In this document: one piece after another, positions 1 through 8,534 of the stretch
How positions within the stretch are numbered: the first letter of the stretch is position 1
How the letters are laid out: each line of letters starts with the position of its first letter
DNA from: Lentisphaeria bacterium
GTDB taxonomy: Bacteria; Verrucomicrobiota; Lentisphaeria; Oligosphaerales; Oligosphaeraceae
DNA: 32,182 nucleotides
Reading direction: 5' to 3'
Assembly (NCBI GenBank): GCA_024405235.1
Contig: JAKSPA010000001.1
Coordinates: 1 to 32,182 of the forward strand
Translations under genes and position numbers: made by a program
The notes under the pieces: generated by a model
The model's database searches: none
The model's input: only the letters and a program-made list of their open reading frames with translations
What the model was told of the DNA's origin: nothing

Positions 1-44
1 GCAAGAAATACAAGGCCTGCTGCGGCAAATTCAATTTTGAATAA
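1..44 (+). CDS. C-terminal end of a SEC-C motif protein, possibly SecA (partial)
   Basis: The frame using bases 3-44 reads KKYKACCGKFNFE and then TAA at 42-44. The KKYKxCCG core is the end of the SEC-C zinc-binding motif (usual form CxCGSGKKYKxCCG) that closes SecA and several smaller proteins. Only the last 13 residues are in the window, so SecA cannot be told from another SEC-C protein. In SecA this zinc motif contacts SecB and the membrane. A perfect hairpin follows at 65-85. Confidence 0.6.
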   Translation, partial: KKYKACCGKFNFE

Positions 45-64
45 AACCGCTGCAGTGTTTTCAC

Positions 65-85
65 GCCCGAAGGCGTCCTTCGGGC
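65..85. terminator. Perfect 9-bp hairpin after the SEC-C gene
   Basis: GCCCGAAGG (65-73) and CCTTCGGGC (77-85) pair perfectly around a 3-base loop. The hairpin lies 20 bases after the stop codon of the SEC-C protein and 40 bases before nadE, where a terminator is expected. No U-run follows it, so it may be a weak terminator or an mRNA 3'-end stabiliser. Confidence 0.5.
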
Positions 86-125
86 ATTGAACAGAATCTT
101 CGCCTCCACTAAAAAGGATAGAGTT

Positions 126-2009
126 ATGTTCACGGGATTCTACCGCATAGCTGTCGGCGCCGCGAAAGTGCATGTAGCAAATCCGCGCGCTAATGCCTCA
201 GAGTTGCTGAAGCTCTATAGAAAGGCATGCTCGAACAAAGCCGCCGCTCTTGTGACGCCGGAACTTTCGTTGACAGGGGCCACTTGCGGCGACCTAATGC
301 TGCATGTGAAACTGCTTGACGAAGCCATGGATGCGCTCGCATCCCTCGCTGCGGAAACAGAACGCTCTTCCACAATTCTAGTCGTCGGATTGCCGTTGAA
401 GATTCGCTGCGGCCTCTATAATGTTCTGGCGGTTCTGCAGAACGGCGAAATAAAAGGCTTCATACCGAAGGAAAATCTAGTCAATTTCGGCGGCGTTTCG
501 GAATCTCGCGTATTTTGCAGCGCACACGAATTGGGCTGCGACACCGTTAAAATAGGCGTGTCAGAGATTCCAATCGGAACGCATCTGTCTTTCAACGACA
601 CGAACGATCTTGTATTTTCCTGCGTGCATTATTCCGATTTGACTTCTCCGAATTCATACGCCGCTGATTTGGCACTAGGAGGCGCCAACATACTGTTCGT
701 CTCTGGAGCGCAAGCCGCAGGAGCAGGCAGCGCATTGGCGCGCAAGGCGGCTCTTGAAGCCATTTCGGCACAATATTCTTGCGTCTGCGCATTCGCAAAC
801 GCGCCATGTTCGGAATCAACAACGGACATGGTCTTCGATGGACAGCGCATCGTCTGCGAAAACGGCCGCACAATCGCTTCCGGCGAACTATTCGAACGCG
901 ATGAGGCACTCACTTTCACGGAAATCTGCCCCGCATGGATGGACTACAATCGTCGGGCCGCCTCACTCTTCAGCGGCAACCAAATCCACCAGGATGCCGA
1001 ATCCATCGACGTTGAGCAAACAGAAAAAATCACTTCGCTTAAATTCAGAAAATTCCGCAGACTGCCTTTCGTTCCGGAAGACGAAACAGCAAGAGCGGCG
1101 CGTTGTGAAGAAATCCTGAACATTCAGACAGCAGGACTTGCAAAACGCATAGAACATACGCACTCGAAAGCGCTTGTCATCGGTCTCTCTGGCGGCCTTG
1201 ATTCAACGCTGGCGCTGCTCGTATGCGCAAGAGCCTGCGATCTGCTGAAACTGCCGCGCACATTCATCACCGCCGTCACCATGCCTGGCATGGGAATGAC
1301 TTCCAGAACTCACGACAACGCGAAGGATCTCGCGCTTGCGCTCAAGACGGATTTCCGTGAAATTCCAATCGGCGACGCTGTGATACAGCACTTCAAAGAC
1401 ATTGGCCACGATCCTAAAAAACTCGACGTTGTTTACGAAAACTCGCAGGCGCGCGAACGCACGCAGATCCTGATGGATCTCGCCAACGAACGCGGCGGTC
1501 TCGTCGTCGGCACAGGCGATCTCTCTGAAATCGCCCTCGGATGGTCCACCTACAATGGCGACCACATGTCAATGTATGCAGTCAATGCGGACGTCCCCAA
1601 GACGCTTATTCGCTACATAGTGGAGCACTGCGCGCAAAACGCATCGAAGAGAATCGCCGCGATTCTGCGTGACGTCAACGCAACGCCTGTCTCTCCAGAA
1701 CTGCTTCCAGGCGGTTCACAGAAGACTGAGGGCATTCTGGGCAGCTACGATCTTCACGATTTCTTCCTCTACCATTTCATTCGCCACGGCGAAACAAAAG
1801 AGAATCTTCTCGCTCTTGCACGAGCGACATTCGATGCGAAGGAGTTTCCAGACGCAGAGCTCTCACGCGTGCTCGACCTCTTCCTGCGAAGATTCTTCAC
1901 GCAGCAGTTCAAGCGCAACTGTTCGCCTGATGGTCCCAAAGTCGGTTCGGTCGCTCTCTCGCCGCGCGGCGAATGGGTCATGCCCTCCGATGCGGAATCA
2001 TTCATGTAA
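126..2009 (+). CDS. nadE: Glutamine-dependent NAD+ synthetase
   Basis: This enzyme makes NAD+ from deamido-NAD+, ATP and glutamine, the last step of NAD biosynthesis, in the cytoplasm. It has the two-domain layout of the glutamine-dependent form. The N-terminal half is a nitrilase-type glutaminase with the Glu (VTPELSLTG), Lys (IPKENLVNF) and probable catalytic Cys (FSCVHYSDL). The residues around that Cys differ from the common CED motif, so glutaminase activity is inferred. The C-terminal half is an ATP-pyrophosphatase-type NAD synthase with P-loop LSGGLDST and a following GTGDLSE segment. The ATG at 126 is chosen over an in-frame TTG at 87 because AAGGA lies just before it. The protein is 627 residues, normal for the family. 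folE follows 12 bases downstream, so both are probably co-transcribed. Confidence 0.93.
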   Translation: MFTGFYRIAVGAAKVHVANPRANASELLKLYRKACSNKAAALVTPELSLTGATCGDLMLHVKLLDEAMDALASLAAETERSSTILVVGLPLKIRCGLYNVLAVLQNGEIKGFIPKENLVNFGGVSESRVFCSAHELGCDTVKIGVSEIPIGTHLSFNDTNDLVFSCVHYSDLTSPNSYAADLALGGANILFVSGAQAAGAGSALARKAALEAISAQYSCVCAFANAPCSESTTDMVFDGQRIVCENGRTIASGELFERDEALTFTEICPAWMDYNRRAASLFSGNQIHQDAESIDVEQTEKITSLKFRKFRRLPFVPEDETARAARCEEILNIQTAGLAKRIEHTHSKALVIGLSGGLDSTLALLVCARACDLLKLPRTFITAVTMPGMGMTSRTHDNAKDLALALKTDFREIPIGDAVIQHFKDIGHDPKKLDVVYENSQARERTQILMDLANERGGLVVGTGDLSEIALGWSTYNGDHMSMYAVNADVPKTLIRYIVEHCAQNASKRIAAILRDVNATPVSPELLPGGSQKTEGILGSYDLHDFFLYHFIRHGETKENLLALARATFDAKEFPDAELSRVLDLFLRRFFTQQFKRNCSPDGPKVGSVALSPRGEWVMPSDAESFM

Positions 2010-2021
2010 ATCATATCTATC

Positions 2022-2594
2022 ATGGACATTCAGGACATAGACAACCTTTCCATCGCCGACCACTTCAGGCAGATTCTTACGAAGGTCGGCGAAGATCCGT
2101 CCCGCGAAGGACTCGTCAAGACTCCAGATCGCGTTCAGAAGGCATTCGAATTCCTCCTGCAGGGATACAATCAGAATCCAGACGACATCGTCGGCGATGC
2201 GATCTTCAACGAAGAGTGCAACCACATGGTGCTCGTGAAGGACATTGAAGTCTATTCGCTCTGCGAACATCATCTCCTGCCCTTCTACGGACGCTGCCAT
2301 ATCGCATACATTCCCAAAGGAAAGGTATTCGGCGTATCCAAATTGGCGCGCATCGTAGATTGCTTTGCTCATCGCCTTCAGATTCAGGAGCGCTTGACGC
2401 AGGAAATCGCCACATACATCAAAGACAAGGTGGATGCGGAAGGCGTCGGCGTCGTGATGGAATGCCATCACCTTTGCATGATGATGCGCGGCGTGCAGAA
2501 ACAGAATTCGCTTATGGTCACTAGTGCTGTTCTAGGCTCATTCAGACGCTCGCAGGCCACGCGAAACGAATTCCTCGAACTGCTTAAACGATAG
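2022..2594 (+). CDS. folE: GTP cyclohydrolase I
   Basis: It converts GTP to 7,8-dihydroneopterin triphosphate, the first step of folate and related pterin synthesis, as a cytoplasmic homodecamer. The 190-residue protein is close to full family length. The zinc ligands are visible: Cys81 and His84 in CEHHLLPFYG, and Cys152 in HLCMMMRG. The substrate-binding QIQERLT segment (residues 120-126) is also present. It starts 12 bases after the nadE stop codon with no clear Shine-Dalgarno, so translation may depend on the upstream gene. Pairing with nadE groups two cofactor genes that draw on purine nucleotides. Confidence 0.96.
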   Translation: MDIQDIDNLSIADHFRQILTKVGEDPSREGLVKTPDRVQKAFEFLLQGYNQNPDDIVGDAIFNEECNHMVLVKDIEVYSLCEHHLLPFYGRCHIAYIPKGKVFGVSKLARIVDCFAHRLQIQERLTQEIATYIKDKVDAEGVGVVMECHHLCMMMRGVQKQNSLMVTSAVLGSFRRSQATRNEFLELLKR

Positions 2595-2610
2595 AGCTGT
2601 ATAAATGAAA

Positions 2611-2631
2611 CCCGCGCTTGATATGCGCGGG
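2611..2631. terminator. GC-rich hairpin between folE and the convergent dehydrogenase
   Basis: CCCGCGC (2611-2617) pairs with GCGCGGG (2625-2631) around a 7-base loop, 16 bases after the folE stop. Read on the minus strand the stem is followed by a T-rich stretch (TTTCATTTAT), so it may also end transcripts of the convergent dehydrogenase gene whose stop is at 2785. I see no gene in 2632-2784, which includes a run of seven G. Confidence 0.5.
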
Positions 2632-2784
2632 CGTAGAACGAATCGCATCGGGGGGGATGCTATCTGCAACCATGCGATCCAGACGCGTTGCGGAATAGCA
2701 CACGCGAGTGCGGCGCAGAAAATTCACGCGTCTGACGACATTGGAACTATGTCGCCAGACACATTGCCCTCAGCCATTGAATAT

Positions 2785-3759
2785 TTATTCTTTTCGCTTA
2801 CCAACCGAAACATCCTCCGCCGAGACGAGATTCTCCAGCGGAAGTCCCTTCGTGAAGCGAATGAACTCTTCAATTTCGGTTTCGGCCATGCGGTGCGTCT
2901 CGTCGTTGAGGGATCCCGCCAGATGGCTGGAAAGATGCACGTTAGGCATCGTATACAATGGACTTCCGGCGACAGGCGGTTCGGGATAAGTGACATCCGG
3001 CAGCGCTGTCAGATCCTTACGGTCTTTGAGCGCGCGAATCATGCCTGCCTCGTCAACCTGTGCGCCGCGTCCCGTGTTGATGAACGTGGCGTTCTTTCGC
3101 ATTGATCGGAAGAGTTCTTCACTGAATATATTTTCCGTTTCAGGCAGATTCGGCAGATGATTGCTCACGACGTATGCGCTCTTGAATGCTTCCGCAATCT
3201 TCTCCCTAAGATTCGGATCCTTTGTCGGAATCTGAATCACATTGACTGTCAAAACGGCATTCAGAAGCTTTTTCAGATGCGTGGAGACCGCGCCGTTGCC
3301 GACAAGAGCAACCGTCTCGCCGTATGAACCAGGGCCGTAGGGATACTCGTGATGCTTCTCAGGCGCATTGTAATTGCGATTGTCGCGGAAATAGTGCTTC
3401 AGCGAGAGAATGATCTGCGCCAAAGCGAATTCGGCCACAGGCACGCCGTTGGCGCGCCATGCGCTGGACACCAGAATCCCACGTTCCAACAGCTGAGGGG
3501 CAAAGTGATTGGTTGCGCCAGCAGCGTAGAAAACAGCGCGCAATTTAGGCATGCGATCCAACTGTTCGGCTGTAAGAGACGGCATGCCCCATGTGGAAAA
3601 GATCACTTCGACATCGGAGAGGTCAACGGAATCAATGTCCTTGGTGCTAAGCAATTGCGGATAAGCCAACTCAGAAATGGATGCGATGCGCGCTTTCTGC
3701 TCATCCGTATAGACCATCTTGAAGGAACTTGGTGTCTCGCACAGAAAAATCGTCTTCAT
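2785..3759 (-). CDS. D-2-hydroxyacid dehydrogenase family protein
   Basis: A 324-residue NAD(P)-dependent dehydrogenase of the D-isomer 2-hydroxyacid family, which interconverts 2-hydroxyacids and 2-oxoacids. The catalytic set is present: Arg in INTGRGAQVDE, Glu in the DVTYPEPP segment, and His in NVHLSSHLAGS. The dinucleotide-binding turn reads VGNGAVS rather than GxGxxG, so cofactor binding may be altered. The ATG at 3759 has AAGGA about nine bases upstream. It lies 44 bases downstream of the TIM-barrel isomerase-like gene on the same strand and probably shares its transcript, which suggests a sugar- or sugar-acid-related substrate. The substrate is unknown. Confidence 0.85.
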   Translation of the reverse strand: MKTIFLCETPSSFKMVYTDEQKARIASISELAYPQLLSTKDIDSVDLSDVEVIFSTWGMPSLTAEQLDRMPKLRAVFYAAGATNHFAPQLLERGILVSSAWRANGVPVAEFALAQIILSLKHYFRDNRNYNAPEKHHEYPYGPGSYGETVALVGNGAVSTHLKKLLNAVLTVNVIQIPTKDPNLREKIAEAFKSAYVVSNHLPNLPETENIFSEELFRSMRKNATFINTGRGAQVDEAGMIRALKDRKDLTALPDVTYPEPPVAGSPLYTMPNVHLSSHLAGSLNDETHRMAETEIEEFIRFTKGLPLENLVSAEDVSVGKRKE

Positions 3760-3803
3760 TGTCGTATTCCTTATTTAATCAACTATGTTTCAACTGTTCA
3801 GTT

Positions 3804-4730
3804 TCAATTGAAACCGAGTTTCCTGAAAGTCTCCACGTAACGCTTGATGGAATATCCGCCCACAGGCGCAAGAAGCTTGCCCGCCCAATTGGTTCCATAA
3901 TCGAAACAGACCTCTGACTGAAATTCCAGCATGCGCGGACATGCAAAGAGTTTCGGCATGATCACGTCCCATTTGACGCAGCCGTCGAATGGCATTCCGT
4001 GCAGATCGCCGTAGCCATTGTTGTCATGAATGTGGCATGTGACCACATAAGGCGCCATCTTGTCAAGTGACGCCGCCTCCTCTACAATTCCTGTCTCCCA
4101 CCAAGAACCAGGCATATATGACTCGTAGAGCGACTGCTGCTTGCCAGGGAATGGCGCAAGAATATTCGCATGGCCTGTATCGTAGCAAAGACCAATCGAA
4201 GGGCTGGACACATAGTCTTTGATGATGTCAAGCACGACATCGGGACTATTCACGCCTTCGAACGAATTCTCAACCGCTATAACTATGCCAAGTTTTTCAG
4301 CAGTCGGCAGAAGCGTCTCAAGAGCGTTCTTCGCCCACGGCACCAATTCCGCCGCTGGAATGCGATCATGCACATAATGACTCGCACCGACGTGCATGGT
4401 GTATGTCTTGCAGCCAAATTCGGCCGCGATTCCCATCGCGCGACGATGCAGATCGAACATGGCCTTCCTGTCTTCCAGATGCGGCGGAATATCAAGATCC
4501 TGCTCCCTGCCATAAGGCGCATGCATTGAATGGAACGTGACGCCGAACTCCTTGGCAATGCCGCGAAGCGTCACCAGCGATTCTGGATTGATGGCGCATT
4601 CATAGGCCAATCCGACAGTGAACACAAACGAGTTTACGCCCCAATCCAGAAATTCTCTGAGAATACTTTTGAAATGCGGATCGTTTGGATACTGGAAAGG
4701 ATAATAGTAGTTGAGAAGGTGACCAGCCAT
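3804..4730 (-). CDS. Sugar phosphate isomerase/epimerase-like TIM barrel protein
   Basis: A 308-residue protein of the xylose isomerase-like TIM barrel / AP endonuclease 2 superfamily. Likely metal ligands are visible in order: Glu in AVENSFEG, Asp and His in CYDTGHAN, His in TCHIHDNNG, and Glu in EFQSEV. This divalent-metal site is typical of sugar isomerases and epimerases such as inosose or tagatose types. The C-terminal motifs rule out a plain DNA repair role less well than context does: its downstream partner is a hydroxyacid dehydrogenase. The start at 4730 has no Shine-Dalgarno and lies only 26 bases past the T-tract of the hydA terminator, so how the gene is transcribed is unclear. 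The substrate is not known. Confidence 0.82.
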   Translation of the reverse strand: MAGHLLNYYYPFQYPNDPHFKSILREFLDWGVNSFVFTVGLAYECAINPESLVTLRGIAKEFGVTFHSMHAPYGREQDLDIPPHLEDRKAMFDLHRRAMGIAAEFGCKTYTMHVGASHYVHDRIPAAELVPWAKNALETLLPTAEKLGIVIAVENSFEGVNSPDVVLDIIKDYVSSPSIGLCYDTGHANILAPFPGKQQSLYESYMPGSWWETGIVEEAASLDKMAPYVVTCHIHDNNGYGDLHGMPFDGCVKWDVIMPKLFACPRMLEFQSEVCFDYGTNWAGKLLAPVGGYSIKRYVETFRKLGFN

Positions 4731-4756
4731 TTCAGTTTGAAATTACGTGCTGTTGT

Positions 4757-4790
4757 AAAAAAGGCGCCTGATGACCAACATCAGACGCCC
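4757..4790 (-). terminator. Strong Rho-independent terminator of the hydrogenase operon
   Basis: On the minus strand an 11-bp stem (4789-4779 with 4773-4763, one G-U pair) with a 5-base loop is followed by six T (4762-4757). It begins 12 bases after the hydA stop codon. Confidence 0.9.
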
Positions 4791-4800
4791 TTGTTTCTAA

Positions 4801-6516
4801 TCAGTTTTCGACATGCAGAAGTTCGTGGGACTTATGCGAAAGCGGCTTTTCAAGATAGTCCTTGTAGAGTGCGAGAACCTCTGGATTCTCGTGCGAGAAC
4901 CTTACGGCACTGTCGCCATCGAGTTTCCATAGTCTCCTGCCGCGTGATTCCGCACGCTCTTCGCCTGCATGGATCGGCTGGCCGCCGCCGCCTGCACAGC
5001 CGCCAGGGCAAGCCATTACCTCCACGAAATCGTATTTCGCTTCGCCTGCTTTGACGGCTTCCAGCAGTCTGCGCGTATTCGCCAATCCAGAAACAACCGC
5101 CGTGCGGAGTGTTCCTGCGCCAGGCAGCGCAATCTCGCTCTCCTGCCATGGCTTTCCTGCGACAGGACGATATGCCTTGAAGGCATCCGCTTCGGGATTC
5201 TTTCCGGCCAGAAGATAGTATGCGCTTCTGAGAGCGGCTTCCATGACACCGCCAGTCGCGCCGAAAATCACGGCGGCGCCTGTGCTCTCGCCCAAAGGCG
5301 AATCGAAATTCGCCTCGGGAAGCGTTTCGGCAGATACGTTCAATGTCATCAGCATGCGGCAGAATTCACGTGTCGTCAGCACGACATCGACGTCGGGATC
5401 GCCACAGGCTGAAGACATTCCAGGCAGTTCGCATTCGGCCTTCTTCGCCGAACACGGCATGACCGATACCACGAAGAGCTTGTGCGGATCAATGCCGCGC
5501 TTCTCCGCGAAATAGGACTTCGCCACCGCACCGAACATCTGCTGCGGAGACTTCGCCGTGGAAAGATTGCCGGCGAATTCTGGATACTGCGTCTTCATGA
5601 AACGCACCCAACCAGGGCAGCAGGATGTGAACATCGGCCATGAATGTTTTCCTGCGTCCTTTAAACGCTCGAGAAGCTCGCTGCCCTCCTCCATGATGGT
5701 GAGATCCGCCGCGAAATTCGTATCGAAGACAAAATTGAAGCCAAGCGCCTTGAGTGCAGCCACCATGCGACCGACTGTGCCGATTTCGTCGGAGATGCCG
5801 AGCGCCTCGTTCCATGCTGCACGCACTGCAGGAGCAACTTGAATGACCGTTGTCAGTTCAGTATTCGCCAATGCCGCGAGAACACGATCCGTGTCGTCTC
5901 TGGCGACAAGAGCGCCAGTCGGACAGTGCGTCACGCACTGGCCGCAATACACGCAGTCGCTCTCGGCGACGGGAATGCGTTTGGCGGTATCGACCACCGA
6001 GCGGCAGCCAGTGCCGACGGCATCCCAAACGCCGATGCCCTGAACCTTCTCGCACACTTGAACGCAGCGCATGCACTGCACGCATTTCGAAGCGTCGCGA
6101 ACGATCGGACATGCGTCGGATGAAGCGTTCTTCTCTGGACGGCACTCGAATGCCTCTTCGCGCAGATTGAAATCGCGAACGAGATTCTGCAATTCGCAAT
6201 TGCCGCTGCGAATGCATGTGGTGCATGCAGTGCGATGTCTGGAGAGAATCAACTGAAGATTGACCTTGCGGGCGTTGTAAATGCGTGGCGATTCTGTAAG
6301 AATCTCCATGCCCTCTGAGACCTGCGTCGTGCAGGCAGGAGCAAGACGCTCAATGCCTTTGATTTCAACGATGCAAAGACGGCATGCGCCGATTTCGTTG
6401 AGTTTCTCCAGATAGCACAGATGCGGAATCTTGATGCCATTCTCCTGCGCGGCCTTGAGAATGGTGGTCCCCTCGGCGGCGCTCAGTGCCTTGCCGTTGA
6501 TTGTGAAATTTACCAT
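4801..6516 (-). CDS. hydA: [FeFe] hydrogenase large subunit, NADH/NADPH-linked type
   Basis: A 571-residue [FeFe] hydrogenase that makes or oxidises H2 at an H-cluster in the cytoplasm. Cys34, 45, 48 and 62 form an N-terminal [2Fe-2S] site. His94 with Cys98, 101 and 107 forms the NuoG-type His/Cys cluster. Two [4Fe-4S] motifs follow at Cys145/148/151/155 and Cys188/191/194/198. The three H-cluster motifs are intact: TSCCPGW (297-303), MPCSAKKAE (353-361) and MACPGGCAGGGGQP (501-514). The gene overlaps the upstream flavoprotein through ATGGTAA and has GGAGG at normal spacing, so the two are translationally coupled. The partner is GltD-like rather than a normal NuoF, which fits the class described as glutamate synthase-linked (HydDB group A2) better than the trimeric bifurcating HydABC. 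No maturases (HydE/F/G) are in the window. Confidence 0.95.
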   Translation of the reverse strand: MVNFTINGKALSAAEGTTILKAAQENGIKIPHLCYLEKLNEIGACRLCIVEIKGIERLAPACTTQVSEGMEILTESPRIYNARKVNLQLILSRHRTACTTCIRSGNCELQNLVRDFNLREEAFECRPEKNASSDACPIVRDASKCVQCMRCVQVCEKVQGIGVWDAVGTGCRSVVDTAKRIPVAESDCVYCGQCVTHCPTGALVARDDTDRVLAALANTELTTVIQVAPAVRAAWNEALGISDEIGTVGRMVAALKALGFNFVFDTNFAADLTIMEEGSELLERLKDAGKHSWPMFTSCCPGWVRFMKTQYPEFAGNLSTAKSPQQMFGAVAKSYFAEKRGIDPHKLFVVSVMPCSAKKAECELPGMSSACGDPDVDVVLTTREFCRMLMTLNVSAETLPEANFDSPLGESTGAAVIFGATGGVMEAALRSAYYLLAGKNPEADAFKAYRPVAGKPWQESEIALPGAGTLRTAVVSGLANTRRLLEAVKAGEAKYDFVEVMACPGGCAGGGGQPIHAGEERAESRGRRLWKLDGDSAVRFSHENPEVLALYKDYLEKPLSHKSHELLHVEN

Positions 6517-8351
6517 TTTGCGTACCTCCCGCCCTTGAAATTACCGAATCCGAAGCAATCGCATCTGAGGCAACGTCCCGCCTCTTCGGCAGCCGCCTCG
6601 TCGGAATAGGGACACTCCATGCACTTGAAATCTCCCTTGCGTTCGTCGGCAGGACGCTCTTCCGGATTCACGCGACCATGGCGGCGCAAGTCAGCAAAAC
6701 CTGCCGCAGGCACTGCCACATCCACGCTGATTTCGTGGTGGAAACCAAGATATTCGTCGATATTCGCAGCTGCGACCTTTCCTGCTGCAATCGCTTTGAT
6801 GACGGTTGCGGGACCTGTGACAACGTCGCCGCCCGCGAAAACGCCAGGCATGCCTGCGATTTCAGTGGTCGACTCGCTGGCGAGAATCGATCCGCCGCGT
6901 CCGCATGGAACGCCTTCATTCTCAAAGGCCTTGCTGTCAATGCCCTGGCCAATCGCCACGACAACTATGTCGCATGGAATTCTAATCGGCTCTGCCGCGG
7001 CATCCTTCGGTGCAGGACGGCCGCCCTTGTCGAATTCGCCGATCATCTGCGGTTTCGCCCAGAAGGCGGAAACCTTGCCATTTGCATCCGCTTCGACTTT
7101 CAGCGGCGCGGCAAGCGTCATCACTTCAGCGCCTTCTGCGATTGCGCCGTCGACCTCTTCGCGCTGAGCGGTCATGTCCTCGATGCGTCTGCGATAGACG
7201 CAAGTGACCTTCGTAGCGCCAAGACGCACGGCGGAACGCGTGCAGTCCATCGCGACGTTGCCGCCGCCGACCACAACCACGCGCTTGCCAGTGAAGTCAG
7301 GCATCTCGCCGTCGCCGATGCCGCCGAGAAGCTTGACGGCCGAAATCACGCCGTCCGAATCCTCGCCCTCAATGCGGAGCTTCTTGTCGGTGTGGGCGCC
7401 TATTGACAGGAAAATCGCATCGAATTCCTTTCGGAGATCCGCAAGAGTGTTCGCGCGACCGACGTCGATTCCAGTCTTGACTTCAATGCCAGTGGAAAGG
7501 ATGGATTTGATTTCAGCATCCAGAACCTCTCTGGGGAAACGATAGCTCGGAATGCCGTAGCGCATCATTCCACCAAGCTGCTTGTGGCGCTCGAAAACCG
7601 TGACCTGATGGCCCATCAGCTGCAGGAAATACGCTGCAGTGAGTCCGCCAGGACCGCCGCCGATGACCGCCACGCGTTTGCCAGTGGAAGCGCCGCAGGA
7701 TGGCTGCGGAACGTCGCCGGCCTTGGATACGGCGTAGCGTTTCAGCGCACGGATGTTCACCGAATCGTCCACCATCTTGCGACGGCAGTGCGATTCACAC
7801 GGATGTTCGCAGATGTATGCGCAAGCCACAGGGAAGGGGTTGTCTTTTCTGATGAGGCGAATGGCGTCTGCATTGCGGCCTGCTTTGACAAGCGCGATAT
7901 AGCCTGGAATGTCGACATCCGCAGGACAGAGCGCACGACACGGCAGTGCCTCCTTCTTGCCAACGAGACAATGTCCCGTTGCCGCATGCTCCATGTAGTC
8001 GTCCTTGAATCCGCGCAACGTGAGAAGCACTGCGTTCGCAGCCTCGACGCCGATCGCGCAATCCGCCGAATCGGCAATCGCCGAAGCCGTCGTCTCCAGA
8101 AGCGACACGGTGTCCGCATTGCCCTCGCCATCGAGCAACTGCTCCAGCAGGCGGGCCATGTTCGCCAGACCGATGCGGCACGGGACGCACTTCCCGCAGG
8201 ATTGCGCCTTGGAAAGCGTAAGATAGTTCAGCGCGGCTTCCACAGGACAAAGTCCAGGAGGATAAGCCTCGATACGACGCTGCATGCCTTCATGGAGCTG
8301 TTCCAGAGTGCTCTGCAGTTTGAGGGGGGTCTTCAGTTCTAGTCTGCTCAT
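6510..8351 (-). CDS. NuoF C-terminal domain/GltD-like FAD-NAD(P) oxidoreductase, hydrogenase partner
   Basis: A flavoprotein of about 613 residues that probably passes electrons between NAD(P)H and HydA. Domains in order: a NuoF C-terminal-like [4Fe-4S] segment with Cys52/55/58 and Cys98; a dicluster segment (Cys138, 142, 177, 181, 185, 189) as in GltD and dihydropyrimidine dehydrogenase; an FAD Rossmann fold (GGGPGG 231-236); and an NAD(P) fold (GGGNVA 362-367) followed by RRR (387-389), which usually marks NADPH preference. A Cys-rich C-terminal tail (CMECPYS, CLRCDCFG) may hold another cluster. The FMN/NADH-binding half of NuoF is absent. Start codons at 8399, 8378 and 8351 are all possible; 8351 is chosen because conserved-looking sequence begins there, but no site has a clear Shine-Dalgarno. 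It overlaps hydA by seven bases. Confidence 0.88.
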   Translation of the reverse strand: MSRLELKTPLKLQSTLEQLHEGMQRRIEAYPPGLCPVEAALNYLTLSKAQSCGKCVPCRIGLANMARLLEQLLDGEGNADTVSLLETTASAIADSADCAIGVEAANAVLLTLRGFKDDYMEHAATGHCLVGKKEALPCRALCPADVDIPGYIALVKAGRNADAIRLIRKDNPFPVACAYICEHPCESHCRRKMVDDSVNIRALKRYAVSKAGDVPQPSCGASTGKRVAVIGGGPGGLTAAYFLQLMGHQVTVFERHKQLGGMMRYGIPSYRFPREVLDAEIKSILSTGIEVKTGIDVGRANTLADLRKEFDAIFLSIGAHTDKKLRIEGEDSDGVISAVKLLGGIGDGEMPDFTGKRVVVVGGGNVAMDCTRSAVRLGATKVTCVYRRRIEDMTAQREEVDGAIAEGAEVMTLAAPLKVEADANGKVSAFWAKPQMIGEFDKGGRPAPKDAAAEPIRIPCDIVVVAIGQGIDSKAFENEGVPCGRGGSILASESTTEIAGMPGVFAGGDVVTGPATVIKAIAAGKVAAANIDEYLGFHHEISVDVAVPAAGFADLRRHGRVNPEERPADERKGDFKCMECPYSDEAAAEEAGRCLRCDCFGFGNFKGGRYAKW

Positions 8352-8412
8352 AGGAAATGGTAATGTTCGCCCGCACATGCATGCGCATGCACGAAACATT
8401 ATCTAGAAAAAC

Positions 8413-8461
8413 AACAAAGAGATTGCATTATAAAAACATTTCATAATGTAATCCCTTTGTT
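8413..8461 (-). terminator. 19-bp imperfect palindrome upstream of the hydrogenase operon
   Basis: Bases 8413-8431 and 8443-8461 pair at 17 of 19 positions around an 11-base loop. On the minus strand the hairpin is followed by GTTTTTC, so it can act as the terminator of the lipoprotein gene that ends at 8535. A TATAAT box (8432-8427, minus) also sits inside it, about 27 bases upstream of the first possible flavoprotein start. The palindrome could therefore be an operator or attenuator for the hydrogenase operon. Which role applies is not decided by sequence. Confidence 0.6.
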
Positions 8462-8534
8462 ATGGACTGTGTATTTTTGTCGTCTTTTGTCTTGTTTTTT
8501 ATTGCCGATTCTGTTGCAAAAAACTATTTTTGCT

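Noticed and set aside
2605..3105. 166-residue plus-strand frame after folE
   Set aside because: It starts in the intergenic hairpin and runs antisense to the dehydrogenase gene, which has all catalytic residues.
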